In this document: piece after piece, positions 35,518 through 43,851 of the stretch | Position numbering within the stretch: position 1 is the first letter of the stretch | Layout: every line of letters begins with the position of its first letter | Made by a program: the position numbers and the translations under genes | The notes under the pieces: model-generated | Told to the model about the DNA's origin: nothing | Seen by the model: only the letters and a program-made list of their open reading frames with translations | Databases searched by the model: none | From: Shinella zoogloeoides | GTDB lineage: Bacteria > Pseudomonadota > Alphaproteobacteria > Rhizobiales > Rhizobiaceae | Length of the DNA: 64,000 nucleotides | NCBI RefSeq assembly: GCF_022682305.1 | Contig: NZ_CP093528.1 | Location: 1,501,501-1,565,500 of the forward strand | Reading direction: 5' to 3'

Positions 35518-35778
35518 ATGTCAAACGAAAGAGAACATCTGGCATCGGCCATCATCGTCAGTCTCCACGACTACTATCCTGTTGGTTCTGACGACGTCGA
35601 GCCCAGGAAGCGGCGCCGTTCGTCGGCCGCCGCTGTTCGCCGCCCGCGCGCTCTGGAGCGGAATACGAAAGTCACCCACGACTGGACCGCAGGGATGCAG
35701 GTCACGGAGGCCGAACTGGATGTGTTCGAAGCGCATTTCGGCCCGTTCCTTGATGAGCTGCTGGGGCCGCAAGACTGA
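35518..35778 (+). CDS. Small protein upstream of the recombinase (86 aa)
   Basis: MSNEREHLASAIIVSLHDYY onward, with a basic middle (RKRRRSS) and an acidic C-terminus. No known domain. It lies 21 bases before the recombinase in the same direction, with GGAG 18 bases before the ATG, and is probably cotranscribed. Small basic proteins next to serine recombinases are often directionality factors; that is only a guess here. Confidence 0.55.
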   Translation: MSNEREHLASAIIVSLHDYYPVGSDDVEPRKRRRSSAAAVRRPRALERNTKVTHDWTAGMQVTEAELDVFEAHFGPFLDELLGPQD

Positions 35779-35799
35779 AATCTTGAACGGAGGATTGTC

Positions 35800-37476
35800 A
35801 TGAACGCCAACGCGACACCTGCCTTGGCGTCGACAGGACGCGCCGCCTTGTATCTGAGGGTTTCGACGGGGCGGCAGGCCGAGAATGACCTTTCGATCCC
35901 GGACCAGCGCCGGCAGCTTCAGTCGTATTGTCAGGCGAAGGGTCTGGCTGTCGCGGCGGAGTTCGTGGAGCCGGGGGCCTCCGCCACCGACGACCGCCGT
36001 CCCGAGTTCCAAAAGATGATGGACGCAGCCACGCAAAAGCCGGCGCTGTTCGATACGATCATCGTCCACTCCTTCTCCCGCTTTTTTCGCGATCAGTTCC
36101 AACTGGAATTCTATTTCCGCCGTTTGGCGAAGAACGGTGTCCGCCTCGTTTCGATCACGCAGGATCTCGGCGACGATCCGATGAGCGTGATGATGCGCCA
36201 GATCATGGCGCTCTTTGACGAATATCAGTCGAAAGAGAACGCGAAGCATACGCTGCGGGCGATGCGTGAGAATGCGCGGCAAGGCTTTTGGAACGGCTCA
36301 CGTCCTCCGTTCGGATATCGTATTGTCTCCGCGGAACAGAGAGGCATCAGGGTCAAGAAGCGCATCGAGCCCGATCCCATGCAGTTGGAGACGGTGCGGC
36401 TCATGTTCCGGCTGGCGCGCCTCGGGGGAGAAGACGGACCCATGGGGTCCCGGCAGATTGCGGACTATCTCAACATTCGAGGGATACGCACCCAGACGGG
36501 AGGCCGCTGGGGTGTTGGCGCAGTTCACCAGATCCTGACGCGCGAGACCTACATCGGTCGGCACCGCTTCAATGTATCCGGAAAGCGTCGGGGAGAGCGC
36601 AAGTCGGAGGACGAGATCGTCGATGTCGAGGTCGATCCGATCATCGATGCCGACGAATTTGCCGAAGTTCAGGCGATCATGCGGTCTCGCAGCCCCCAAC
36701 TGAAGGCTCCGCGCTTTGTAGCGGCCGGCACGCTCCTGGGCGGCGTTTGCTATTGCGCCGACTGCGGTGGAGCGATGACACTGCGGACGTCAGGCAAGGG
36801 GAATCAATACCGCTACTACACGTGCTGCACGACCGCCCGACAGGGGAAGACGGGCTGCAAGGGCCGAACCATCCCGATGGACGTCCTAGATGACAAAGTT
36901 GTGGGCTGCCTGGAGGAGTTGCTTCTTGAAAAGGGGCACCTCGAAGAGCTGCTCGCTGGCGTGCTGGAGCGTCGGGAGGCGCACGCCGACAATCTCAAGG
37001 ATCGAATCGTCGCCCTTCGTAAGCAGGCTGCGGACGCTGAGGCCAAGCTGACCCGTCTATACGAGGCCATCGAGAACGGACTCGCGGAACTGGATGATTC
37101 CAACCTCAAGGGACGAATCGCGGAATTGAAGCGGATGCGAGACTCGGCGCGCGCCGACGCCGACCGGGCTGAGGATCGCGGCGAAGGAAAGACGAACCAG
37201 ATCACACCTGAGCTATTGGAAGCCTTCGCAAGCGAGGCCCGGCGTCAGATCAGGACGAAAGATGGGAGCTTCCGACGGCACCACGTTCAGACGCTTGTCC
37301 AGCGTGTCGAGGTCGGAGCTGACGAAATAAGGATCAAAGGCTCGAAACCCACGCTCCTCCAGACGCTCGTAGCGTCTGGAGGAAACCGTAGAGTGGAAAC
37401 TGCGGGAATCGGCTTTCGCAGTTTCAATCCGAAATGGCTCCCCGGGCCGGATTCGAACCGGCGACCTGTCGATTAA
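35800..37476 (+). CDS. Large serine recombinase (element integrase)
   Basis: A 558-residue large serine recombinase. The resolvase domain has the catalytic Ser22 (ALYLRVSTGRQAEND). A recombinase domain (about residues 170-310), a zinc ribbon (CYCADCGG, then CC and GC pairs near 335-370) and a coiled coil (about 385-470) follow. GGAGG precedes the ATG. The last 13 codons, from Trp546, are the complement of the tRNA-Asn 3' part, so the C-terminus depends on the attachment site. It catalyses integration into tRNA-Asn. The far-left attachment site is outside the window. Confidence 0.93.
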   Translation: MNANATPALASTGRAALYLRVSTGRQAENDLSIPDQRRQLQSYCQAKGLAVAAEFVEPGASATDDRRPEFQKMMDAATQKPALFDTIIVHSFSRFFRDQFQLEFYFRRLAKNGVRLVSITQDLGDDPMSVMMRQIMALFDEYQSKENAKHTLRAMRENARQGFWNGSRPPFGYRIVSAEQRGIRVKKRIEPDPMQLETVRLMFRLARLGGEDGPMGSRQIADYLNIRGIRTQTGGRWGVGAVHQILTRETYIGRHRFNVSGKRRGERKSEDEIVDVEVDPIIDADEFAEVQAIMRSRSPQLKAPRFVAAGTLLGGVCYCADCGGAMTLRTSGKGNQYRYYTCCTTARQGKTGCKGRTIPMDVLDDKVVGCLEELLLEKGHLEELLAGVLERREAHADNLKDRIVALRKQAADAEAKLTRLYEAIENGLAELDDSNLKGRIAELKRMRDSARADADRAEDRGEGKTNQITPELLEAFASEARRQIRTKDGSFRRHHVQTLVQRVEVGADEIRIKGSKPTLLQTLVASGGNRRVETAGIGFRSFNPKWLPGPDSNRRPVD

Positions 37477-37509
37477 CAGTCGAATGCTCTACCGCTGAGC
37501 TACCAGGGA
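37435..37509 (-). tRNA. tRNA-Asn (anticodon GTT)
   Basis: The minus strand folds as a complete cloverleaf: 5' TCCCTGGTAGCTCAGC, anticodon arm with GTT (37477-37475), T-arm GGTTCGAATCC, and an encoded CCA end at 37437-37435. Length is 75 bases. It is the attachment site of the mobile element, and the recombinase stop codon lies inside it. Confidence 0.96.
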
Positions 37510-37673
37510 TCATCCGCTCGCTGCGGAGTGAGCGCGTAATACAAATGCTTGATCGATTTGCCAAGCGCTTTTTGACAAAAAAATGCACCGGCCTTGATTG
37601 ATTGTGGAGAAGTCTCCAACTGGGAGAAGGAAGAGCCTTGGAAAACCGGGCTTTGCAGCCAGGTGAGCGGTAA

Positions 37674-37958
37674 ATGACGGCGCGGAAAACAAATATGCAT
37701 TTCGGGATCGATCCCCGCACGCGGGAGATCGTCATCGGTTCGTTCCGCATGAAACTGCCGGAATCGCGCTGGTCGCGCACTGTTATCGGCGTGCTTCTCG
37801 TCTGCGGCGGCCTGCTCGGCTTCCTGCCGGTGCTCGGATTCTGGATGGTGCCGCTCGGTCTCCTCGTGCTTTCGCACGATTCTCCCTATGTGCGCCGCCA
37901 GCGCCGCCGCCTCGCCGTCTGGTGGGCGACGCGCAAGGCCCGGCGCAATGGGCGCTGA
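37674..37958 (+). CDS. Small conserved membrane protein
   Basis: A 94-residue protein with one or two membrane segments (VIGVLLVCGGLLGFLPVLGF) and a basic C-terminus (RRQRRRLAVWWATRKARR). This arrangement is common in rhizobial small inner-membrane proteins of unknown role. It lies right of the tRNA and marks the return to chromosomal sequence. ATG at 37674; an internal ATG eight codons in is possible. Confidence 0.75.
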   Translation: MTARKTNMHFGIDPRTREIVIGSFRMKLPESRWSRTVIGVLLVCGGLLGFLPVLGFWMVPLGLLVLSHDSPYVRRQRRRLAVWWATRKARRNGR

Positions 37959-38026
37959 GTCCCGTTGCCTCGCGCCAGCGGACCTGCTCTAACCCCTCGC
38001 AGCGAATTTCGGGTGAGGGGACCTGC

Positions 38027-38512
38027 ATGGAACTGCTGCTGAAGGGCTTTGGTATCGGGATCGGCGCGACGGCGCTCATGGACCTGTGGGCGGTATTTCT
38101 CTGGAAGGTTTGCGGCCAGGCGCGACCCAACTGGGCGCCCGTGGGGCGCTGGTTCTGGCACCTGAAGAACGGCACCGTCTTTCATGACGACATCGCCAGG
38201 GCAGAACCCTATGCGCATGAGCGCGCGCTCGGCTGGATCGGCCATTATGCGGTGGGCATTCTCTATGGCGTCGTTCTGGCGCTGCTTGCGGGCGCGGCCT
38301 GGTTTGCATCGCCCACCTTCCTGCCGGCCTGGATTCTCGGCATGGTGACGGTGGGCGCCGGCTGGTTCCTGCTGCAACCCGGTCTCGGTCTCGGCATTGC
38401 TGCCTCGAAGCTGCCGAACGCCAACAAGGTGAGGCTGTTCAACCTCGTCTCCCACACGGTCTTCGCGCTGGGACTCTATGGCACGGCGCTGCTGATCGCC
38501 TGCGTTGCCTGA
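38027..38512 (+). CDS. DUF2938-family membrane protein
   Basis: A 161-residue protein with four membrane segments, starting MELLLKGFGIGIGATALMDL and containing GWIGHYAVGILYG and WFLLQPGLGLGIAASK, which fit DUF2938. Function unknown. GAGGGG lies upstream of the ATG. It ends just before a bidirectional terminator shared with the RcnB-like gene. Confidence 0.85.
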   Translation: MELLLKGFGIGIGATALMDLWAVFLWKVCGQARPNWAPVGRWFWHLKNGTVFHDDIARAEPYAHERALGWIGHYAVGILYGVVLALLAGAAWFASPTFLPAWILGMVTVGAGWFLLQPGLGLGIAASKLPNANKVRLFNLVSHTVFALGLYGTALLIACVA

Positions 38513-38518
38513 GAAAAA

Positions 38519-38549
38519 ACGCCACCGCGGCGCAAGCAGCGGTGGCGTT
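38519..38549. terminator. Bidirectional terminator
   Basis: AACGCCACCGC and GCGGTGGCGTT form an 11-bp stem, with an A-run before and T-run after, serving the convergent DUF2938 and RcnB-like genes. Confidence 0.88.
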
Positions 38550-38555
38550 TTCCGT

Positions 38556-38879
38556 TTAGCGGGCCGCGGCGATGCCGAGGATGAGGCCCGTGGCGACACT
38601 CATCAGCAGGTAGCTGTCGTCCACCTTTACCCATTGCTGGCCGCGAGCGGGCTTGCGCAGGCCGTGGCGATGGTAGTCGCGGACGGGCGGACGGCGCTTC
38701 CAGTCGGAATAGCGCTCGCCCTTGCGCCAGTCATGGCGCTTTCTGGCGCCGTGCTTGTCCCAGGAGGAGGAATAGCCGGGCTTGCGGTCGTGGCCGTAAT
38801 GCTGCTGGGCCTGCGCCATCGGCGCGGCGGCAAAGGAGAGTGCGACGGCTGCAAGAAGGGTTCGGGTCAGGACTTTCAT
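38556..38879 (-). CDS. RcnB-like periplasmic protein
   Basis: A 107-residue protein with a signal peptide (MKVLTRTLLAAVALSFAAAP-MAQA) and a His/Arg/Trp-rich domain (WKRRPPVRDYHRHGLRKPAR, then QQWVKVDDSYLL) typical of the RcnB family. RcnB tunes Ni and Co efflux in enterobacteria; most family members are uncharacterised. A C-terminal hydrophobic segment is also seen. Its ribosome site lies in a leader hairpin. Confidence 0.82.
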   Translation of the reverse strand: MKVLTRTLLAAVALSFAAAPMAQAQQHYGHDRKPGYSSSWDKHGARKRHDWRKGERYSDWKRRPPVRDYHRHGLRKPARGQQWVKVDDSYLLMSVATGLILGIAAAR

Positions 38880-38883
38880 GGTC

Positions 38884-38910
38884 GGTTCCTCGTTGTCGAT
38901 GAGAGGAACC
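38884..38910 (-). promoter_or_regulatory. Leader hairpin covering the ribosome site of the RcnB-like gene
   Basis: On the minus strand GGTTCCTC pairs perfectly with GAGGAACC across an 11-base loop. The GAGG in the second arm is eight bases from the ATG, so the stem hides the Shine-Dalgarno. Confidence 0.6.
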
Positions 38911-39005
38911 TAGGACCGATCCGATGAATGAAAACTGAACGCAACATTACAATTCTGTAATGAAAACATGCCATTAACTCCTGTGTCCGCTTTGTGGCAA
39001 CTGCC

Positions 39006-39443
39006 TTACGACGCCGTGTGAGGCAGGGGCGCCTGCGGAATCGGGAATGCCCAGTCGTAGACGATGTTGAAGACGAAGGCATAGGCCAGATAGAAGGCGA
39101 CCACGGTCAGGTCCAGAATGAGCGCTGTCAGCAGCCCGATGCCGAGATACCAGGCCATGAACGGGATGAGGAGGGCGATCAGGCCAAGTTCGAACAGCAC
39201 CGTATGGAGCACGCGGATCGGCATCGTCTTTATCACGCTGCCGCGAAGGCGCAGCATCGCCCGGTCGAATCCCAGGTTGAAGACGAAATTCCATACCGTC
39301 GCCGCCGTGGCGGAAACGATGCCGATGACGCCCATATGCCCCATGGGCTGGTCGAACAGGAAGGCGGCGCCCGGCGTGAAGACCGCAAGGCCGATGATTT
39401 CGAACATGATCGCATGACGAACACGATCGCTGAAGGTACGCAT
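39006..39443 (-). CDS. PACE-family efflux transporter
   Basis: A 145-residue protein with four membrane segments in two related halves (bacterial transmembrane pair). It has the N-terminal Arg-x-x-His-Ala pattern and the Glu of FEIIGLAVFTP, typical of PACE proteins such as AceI, which export biocides or polyamine-like cations. It is divergent from a LysR regulator, the same layout as aceI with its activator AceR. The ATG at 39443 follows GAGG. Confidence 0.88.
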   Translation of the reverse strand: MRTFSDRVRHAIMFEIIGLAVFTPGAAFLFDQPMGHMGVIGIVSATAATVWNFVFNLGFDRAMLRLRGSVIKTMPIRVLHTVLFELGLIALLIPFMAWYLGIGLLTALILDLTVVAFYLAYAFVFNIVYDWAFPIPQAPLPHTAS

Positions 39444-39525
39444 GGGTTTTCCTCGACGTTGTTGGCGACACTTCTATCTGATATTCTGGTCGAGAAAAGT
39501 TAGATACTATCTGGAATTCCGATAG

Positions 39526-40458
39526 ATGTCGGTGTCACTCGATCAACTGGAGGCGTTCGTCGCCGCCGCGGAACATGGTTCTTTCTCGGCCGCCGCGCGG
39601 CATCTGCGCAAGGCCCAGTCGGCCGTGAGCCTGCTCGTCTCCTCGCTGGAAGACGATCTCGGCGTCAAGCTGTTCAGCCGCGCCACACGGAACCCGACGC
39701 TGACGGAGGCCGGCAAGCGGCTGCTGGCCGAAGCGAGCCTCATCCTCGACCGTCGCGAGCACCTGATCGGCGTCGCCAGGAGCTTCGAGAGGCGTGTGGA
39801 GACACGGCTTTCCGTGGCTGTGGACGAACTCTATCCCGAACCTGCCGTCGGCGCGCTGTTTGCGGCTTTCGCCGAGCGATTCCCCCATGTCGAGCTGGAG
39901 CTTTCCTTTCCCTCCACGCGGGATATCGCGGGGCTGGTGCTCGAAGGGAAAGCGGACCTCGGTGTGAAATGGCGGGAGGAGGACCTGCCGCCGGCGTTCG
40001 GTTTCCACACCATCGGCTGGGTGCCGCTCATTCTCGTCTGCGGGCGCGGCCATCCGCTGGCCACCGCGCCCGTCACCTGGGAGGAACTGCGCCGCCACCG
40101 CCAGATCATGGTGACGACGCGCAGTGGCGGGGCCGAGACCCACCGTCTGCGCGTGGCGGCGGAGGTCTGGTGGGTCGGCAGTCACTGGGTCATCCTGCAG
40201 ATATTGCAGCGGGGCATCGGCTGGGCGCTGATTCCCGCGCATATCCTCGCCAATTCCCCGCTCGCACCCGAACTTGCGACACCCTCGCTGCAATTTGACG
40301 GCGGGGCCCATCCCGTCGCGCTCGAACTCATCTGGAACAAGCAGCGCCCCGCCGGCCCCGCCGCCCTGTGGCTGCGCGAACAGTTCGCGGCGACCGGGAT
40401 CCGGAGCGGGGAGATCGAGGGCATTCCACGTCTGGCGGATGTCGTTAAGGTGATTTGA
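39526..40458 (+). CDS. LysR-family regulator, divergent from the PACE gene
   Basis: A 310-residue LysR-type regulator. It has an N-terminal winged helix (LEAFVAAAEHGSFSAAARHLRKAQSAVS) and a C-terminal effector domain. It probably controls the PACE transporter across the 82-base gap, which holds ATCTGATATT and AGATACTATCT repeats as possible sites. Its last codons overlap the 3' end of the endonuclease V gene by 14 bases, convergently. Confidence 0.93.
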   Translation: MSVSLDQLEAFVAAAEHGSFSAAARHLRKAQSAVSLLVSSLEDDLGVKLFSRATRNPTLTEAGKRLLAEASLILDRREHLIGVARSFERRVETRLSVAVDELYPEPAVGALFAAFAERFPHVELELSFPSTRDIAGLVLEGKADLGVKWREEDLPPAFGFHTIGWVPLILVCGRGHPLATAPVTWEELRRHRQIMVTTRSGGAETHRLRVAAEVWWVGSHWVILQILQRGIGWALIPAHILANSPLAPELATPSLQFDGGAHPVALELIWNKQRPAGPAALWLREQFAATGIRSGEIEGIPRLADVVKVI

Positions 40459-40840
40459 CCTTTGCCGGCGGAAGCCTCTCGGAAATCCGCTGCCTGTTGA
40501 TGGTGACGGCTGCTTCCGTCGGCGCCCAGTTACCGCACCACTCTTCCGGTATGCCTGCAAGCAAGCCGGTCGGGTCCGTAAAGCTTGGCGAATAGCCACG
40601 CCTCTGCATTTCCGCGATCAAGGCTTCCTGGCGTCTGGCTAGATAGCCGAGGCGTGCATAGAAGAATCGGACATGCCCGGACCCAAGCCGGTATTCGGTA
40701 GGATTGCGCGGATCATCAGGCCTCTCGCCGCGTAGGATTGCGGCTCGCACCAGGCCGAATATCCGCGGAAGTTCACGGTATTCGGCGATGAGATGAGCCG
40801 AGGTAAGTTCTTCCGGCGGGACACAATTTATCCGAGTCAA
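40445..40840 (-). CDS. T4 endonuclease V-like pyrimidine dimer DNA glycosylase
   Basis: The 131-residue product starts MTRIN with a TTG codon at 40840 and aligns by eye over its whole length with T4 endonuclease V (DenV). Thr2, whose amine is the nucleophile, and Glu23 in AEYRELPR match in position. The GSGHVRFFYARLGYLARRQEALI block also matches. DenV cuts the glycosyl bond at UV dimers and then the strand. The longer open frame to 41050 runs through tRNA-Cys and is rejected. The start lacks a strong ribosome site. Confidence 0.9.
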   Translation of the reverse strand: MTRINCVPPEELTSAHLIAEYRELPRIFGLVRAAILRGERPDDPRNPTEYRLGSGHVRFFYARLGYLARRQEALIAEMQRRGYSPSFTDPTGLLAGIPEEWCGNWAPTEAAVTINRQRISERLPPAKVKSP

Positions 40841-40990
40841 TGTGACGGTGCCCTGGCAAGCGGTGGCATAAATATCCTGATCGGATTCACCACTACGGGA
40901 CGCTGGGGTGAGTGGCAACACAGCGCAACATGAAAATACCGCGAGGTGTCGCCCTTTAGGGGCTAGCTTACTGATATTGCTGGGGGAAAT

Positions 40991-41064
40991 TGGAGGCCTC
41001 GCCGAGAATCGAACTCGGGTGCAAGGATTTGCAGTCCTCTGCGTCACCACTCCGCCACGAGGCC
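40991..41064 (-). tRNA. tRNA-Cys (anticodon GCA)
   Basis: A 74-base cloverleaf with 5' GGCCTCGTGGCGGAGTGG, anticodon GCA, T-arm GAGTTCGATTCTCGG and an encoded CCA end. It stands alone between the endonuclease V and exbD genes. Confidence 0.96.
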
Positions 41065-41193
41065 GTCCGTTTGCTATAAAGCGTGTGGTGACGGGCGTTT
41101 AGAACGAATTTAGAGAGGGCGCAAGGGGCATTCAACACGAATGCCAAGCTTTTTTGAGGGCAGGTGGCGCGCCCGTCGGCGCGCCTTGCGGCG

Positions 41194-41622
<429 letters not shown>

Positions 41623-41626
41623 GGCG

Positions 41627-42643
41627 TCACCCGGCCTTGGCGACGCGCTCGGCGCGCTGCGCGGGATGGCGCATCGCGCGGCGCACGTCGAGGTCGCGGC
41701 TCGCAAGCCGCTCGATGGCGGCGGAGGCGTCGGCGAGGTTCTGGCGGTAGCCGGTGATGGCGCGGGCCAGGAAGTTGTAGATCACCACGGCGGGAATGGC
41801 GGCGACAAGGCCGATGGCCGTCGCAAGAAGGGCTTCGGCGATGCCGGGAGCGACGATGGCGAGATTGGTGGTCTGCGCCTTCGAGATGCCGATGAACGAA
41901 TTCATGATGCCCCAGACGGTGCCGAACAGGCCCACGAAGGGCGCGGTCGAGCCGATGGTGGCGAGAAGGCCCGTGCCCTTGGCGATGCGGCGCCCCGCAT
42001 GGACTTCCATGCGGGTGAGGCGCGAGGCGATGCGCTCCTTCACGCCGCCGTCGGAGACGTGGTCGAGGACGGCCTCCGAAGCGTCCATCTCGTCGCGCGC
42101 GGCACGCGTCATGCGGCCGACGACGCCGCGGTTGCCGCCGACGGCTTCCTCGCCGTCCTCCAGGCCGCGGGCGGCGGTGAGCTGGCGCACGGCCCGGCTG
42201 GCCGAGCGCTGTGCGCCGCCAAGTTCGGCGAGCTTGACGAGCAGGACCGTCCAGGTGACGACCGAGGCGAAGGCGAGGCCGATCATCACGCCCTTGACGA
42301 CGATATCGGCCGCCATGAACATGCCCCAGGGGGAAAGATCGTGCGGCAGGCCAGCCTGCCGCTCGCCGGCGATGTCGAGCGTTGCCGTCTCCTCGTCATC
42401 GGCCGGGGCCGTCATGTCGGTTTCGGTAGTGGTTGATGCGCCGGCCGCGTTTTCGACGGCCGTCGGACGCGACGTCGTATCCGTCGTCGCGCTGCCGCTT
42501 GCCGCCGTGCTTGCGGATTGTCCGGCTTCCGGCTGGCTGTCCGTCTGGACCGCGGGGGTCTCCTGCGTCTGCGCCGAAACGGCGTGCGGAGCGGCAAGCC
42601 CCATCAGGATGATCGCAAAGTACAGTCGAGACCGTTTCAGCAC
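41627..42643 (-). CDS. exbB: TonB-system proton channel component ExbB (long type)
   Basis: A MotA/TolQ/ExbB-domain protein of about 338 residues. It has a signal peptide (LYFAIILMGLAAPHAVSAQ), a Thr/Ala-rich periplasmic stretch, and three membrane segments (GMFMAADIVVKGVMIGLAF, then two in the C-terminal half). The GTG at 42643 is chosen because AGAGGA lies seven bases upstream; the ATG at 42661 has no ribosome site. It forms the channel with ExbD. Confidence 0.9.
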   Translation of the reverse strand: MLKRSRLYFAIILMGLAAPHAVSAQTQETPAVQTDSQPEAGQSASTAASGSATTDTTSRPTAVENAAGASTTTETDMTAPADDEETATLDIAGERQAGLPHDLSPWGMFMAADIVVKGVMIGLAFASVVTWTVLLVKLAELGGAQRSASRAVRQLTAARGLEDGEEAVGGNRGVVGRMTRAARDEMDASEAVLDHVSDGGVKERIASRLTRMEVHAGRRIAKGTGLLATIGSTAPFVGLFGTVWGIMNSFIGISKAQTTNLAIVAPGIAEALLATAIGLVAAIPAVVIYNFLARAITGYRQNLADASAAIERLASRDLDVRRAMRHPAQRAERVAKAG

Positions 42644-42930
42644 GGCATATTCCTCTTGCATGGCGCAGTTCGGGCGACGCCCGTTTGAAAGACAGGGTGT
42701 GCGGCACCCTGAAACCTCCGTGCTCAATACGACATTATGCCCGGCGCAGGCAATAATATGTTGAGTAATTTATTCATGATAAGTTGGGAAATCACAGGTC
42801 GCGCTTTTTGCGCGCAACCGCCTGCCGCCTATGGACACCCGCCCCGAAACCGCACTAAGAGAATTGCAACGCATCCGGCACGGGCCGGGCCTTTGCGCCG
42901 GTCTTCGCCGTTTTATTCTAAGGGCCAGAG

Positions 42931-43584
42931 ATGATTGACTACAAAGCAGCGCGCACGAAGATGGTGGACAACCAGATCCGTACGACGGATGTGACGTCGC
43001 ATGAGGTGCTCGACGCCTTCCTGACGGTTCCGCGCGAAGAATTCGTGCCCGCGGCTGTAAAGCCGCTCGCCTATATCGACAACGATATCCAGCTTGCGCC
43101 CGGCCGCTTCCTCATGGAGCCATCGCCGCTCGCCAAGCTGATCCAGCTCGCCGATATTGCCCCGAACGATATCGTGCTGGAAGTCGGTTGCGGCACCGGC
43201 TACGCCTCGGCGCTCCTGTCGAAGCTCGGCAGCTCGGTCGTGGCGCTGGAAAGCGAGGCCGAACTTGCCGCGAGCGCGACGGAAACCCTCGCCCGCCTCG
43301 GCTATGACAATGTCGCCGTCGTTTCCGGCGACCTTGAGGGCGGATATGCCCCGGAGGCCCCTTACGACGCCGTCTTCGTGCACGGTGCGGTCGAGTTCGT
43401 GCCGGAGGCGCTGTTCGCGCAGCTTCGCGATGGCGGCCGCCTCGTCGTGGTCGAGGGCTACGGCAATGCCTCCCAGGCGCGCCTCTATATCAAGGAGAGC
43501 GGCCGCGTGGCCGAGCGCAACGCCTTCAATACGGCTGTCAAGCCGCTGCCGGGCTTCCGCAAGGCGAAGGAGTTCGTCTTCTGA
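42931..43584 (+). CDS. pcm: Protein-L-isoaspartate O-methyltransferase
   Basis: A 217-residue SAM-dependent methyltransferase with motif I VLEVGCGTGYASALL at about residues 84-98 and the PCMT pattern EEFVPAAVKPLAYIDNDIQL. It methylates isoaspartyl residues in damaged proteins. The order pcm-popZ-valS is rhizobial; the tolC gene often found between pcm and popZ is absent. A terminator follows. Confidence 0.93.
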   Translation: MIDYKAARTKMVDNQIRTTDVTSHEVLDAFLTVPREEFVPAAVKPLAYIDNDIQLAPGRFLMEPSPLAKLIQLADIAPNDIVLEVGCGTGYASALLSKLGSSVVALESEAELAASATETLARLGYDNVAVVSGDLEGGYAPEAPYDAVFVHGAVEFVPEALFAQLRDGGRLVVVEGYGNASQARLYIKESGRVAERNAFNTAVKPLPGFRKAKEFVF

Positions 43585-43609
43585 CACTGCTGCATGCAGC
43601 GTGAAATCC

Positions 43610-43645
43610 AAAGGCCCGTCCGCTCGTGCGCGGCGGGCCTTTTTC
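43610..43645 (+). terminator. Rho-independent terminator after pcm
   Basis: AAAGGCCCG and CGGGCCTTT form the stem, followed by a run of T. Confidence 0.9.
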
Positions 43646-43851
43646 GTTTCCCTTGGCAGCGCAAACAAATCTGTGCATCACTCATGGCATTGTGATTCGC
43701 AGCGATTTAGTTCGCCGACGAACTCGCCTAGGGTTTTCGGGATGTCGGGTATGGCTCCGGAGCAATTCCAGCAAAAGCGCATTGCGGTTTTGCAGTCGGA
43801 ATGCGCTGAACGAGGGGCCGGCTGCGGACGCCGCAGAGAACGGGGATAGAA

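Larger units (their letters stand above)
1..37509. mobile_element. Integrated element at tRNA-Asn, right part (left end outside window)
   Basis: The sequence shows a large serine recombinase reading into a tRNA-Asn gene at the right border, then a backbone (ParB, DUF932, strawberry-notch-like helicase, Toprim, DUF2493, DUF736) that is known from alphaproteobacterial plasmids and integrative elements. Cargo consists of a metal-resistance island, an SOS mutagenesis module and a RES toxin-antitoxin pair. No second copy of the tRNA 3' end was seen inside the window, so the other attachment site should lie to the left. No relaxase or type IV secretion genes are visible here, so self-transfer cannot be judged. 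The chromosome resumes right of the tRNA with housekeeping genes. Confidence 0.8.

Noticed and set aside
1..37434. Second copy of the tRNA-Asn 3' end as left attachment site
   Set aside because: No match to the T-arm and acceptor sequence was found by eye inside the window; the site should be further left.
40445..41050. Longer 201-codon version of the endonuclease V gene
   Set aside because: The N-terminal part runs through tRNA-Cys and shows no similarity to the family. The TTG at 40840 gives the conserved MTRIN start.
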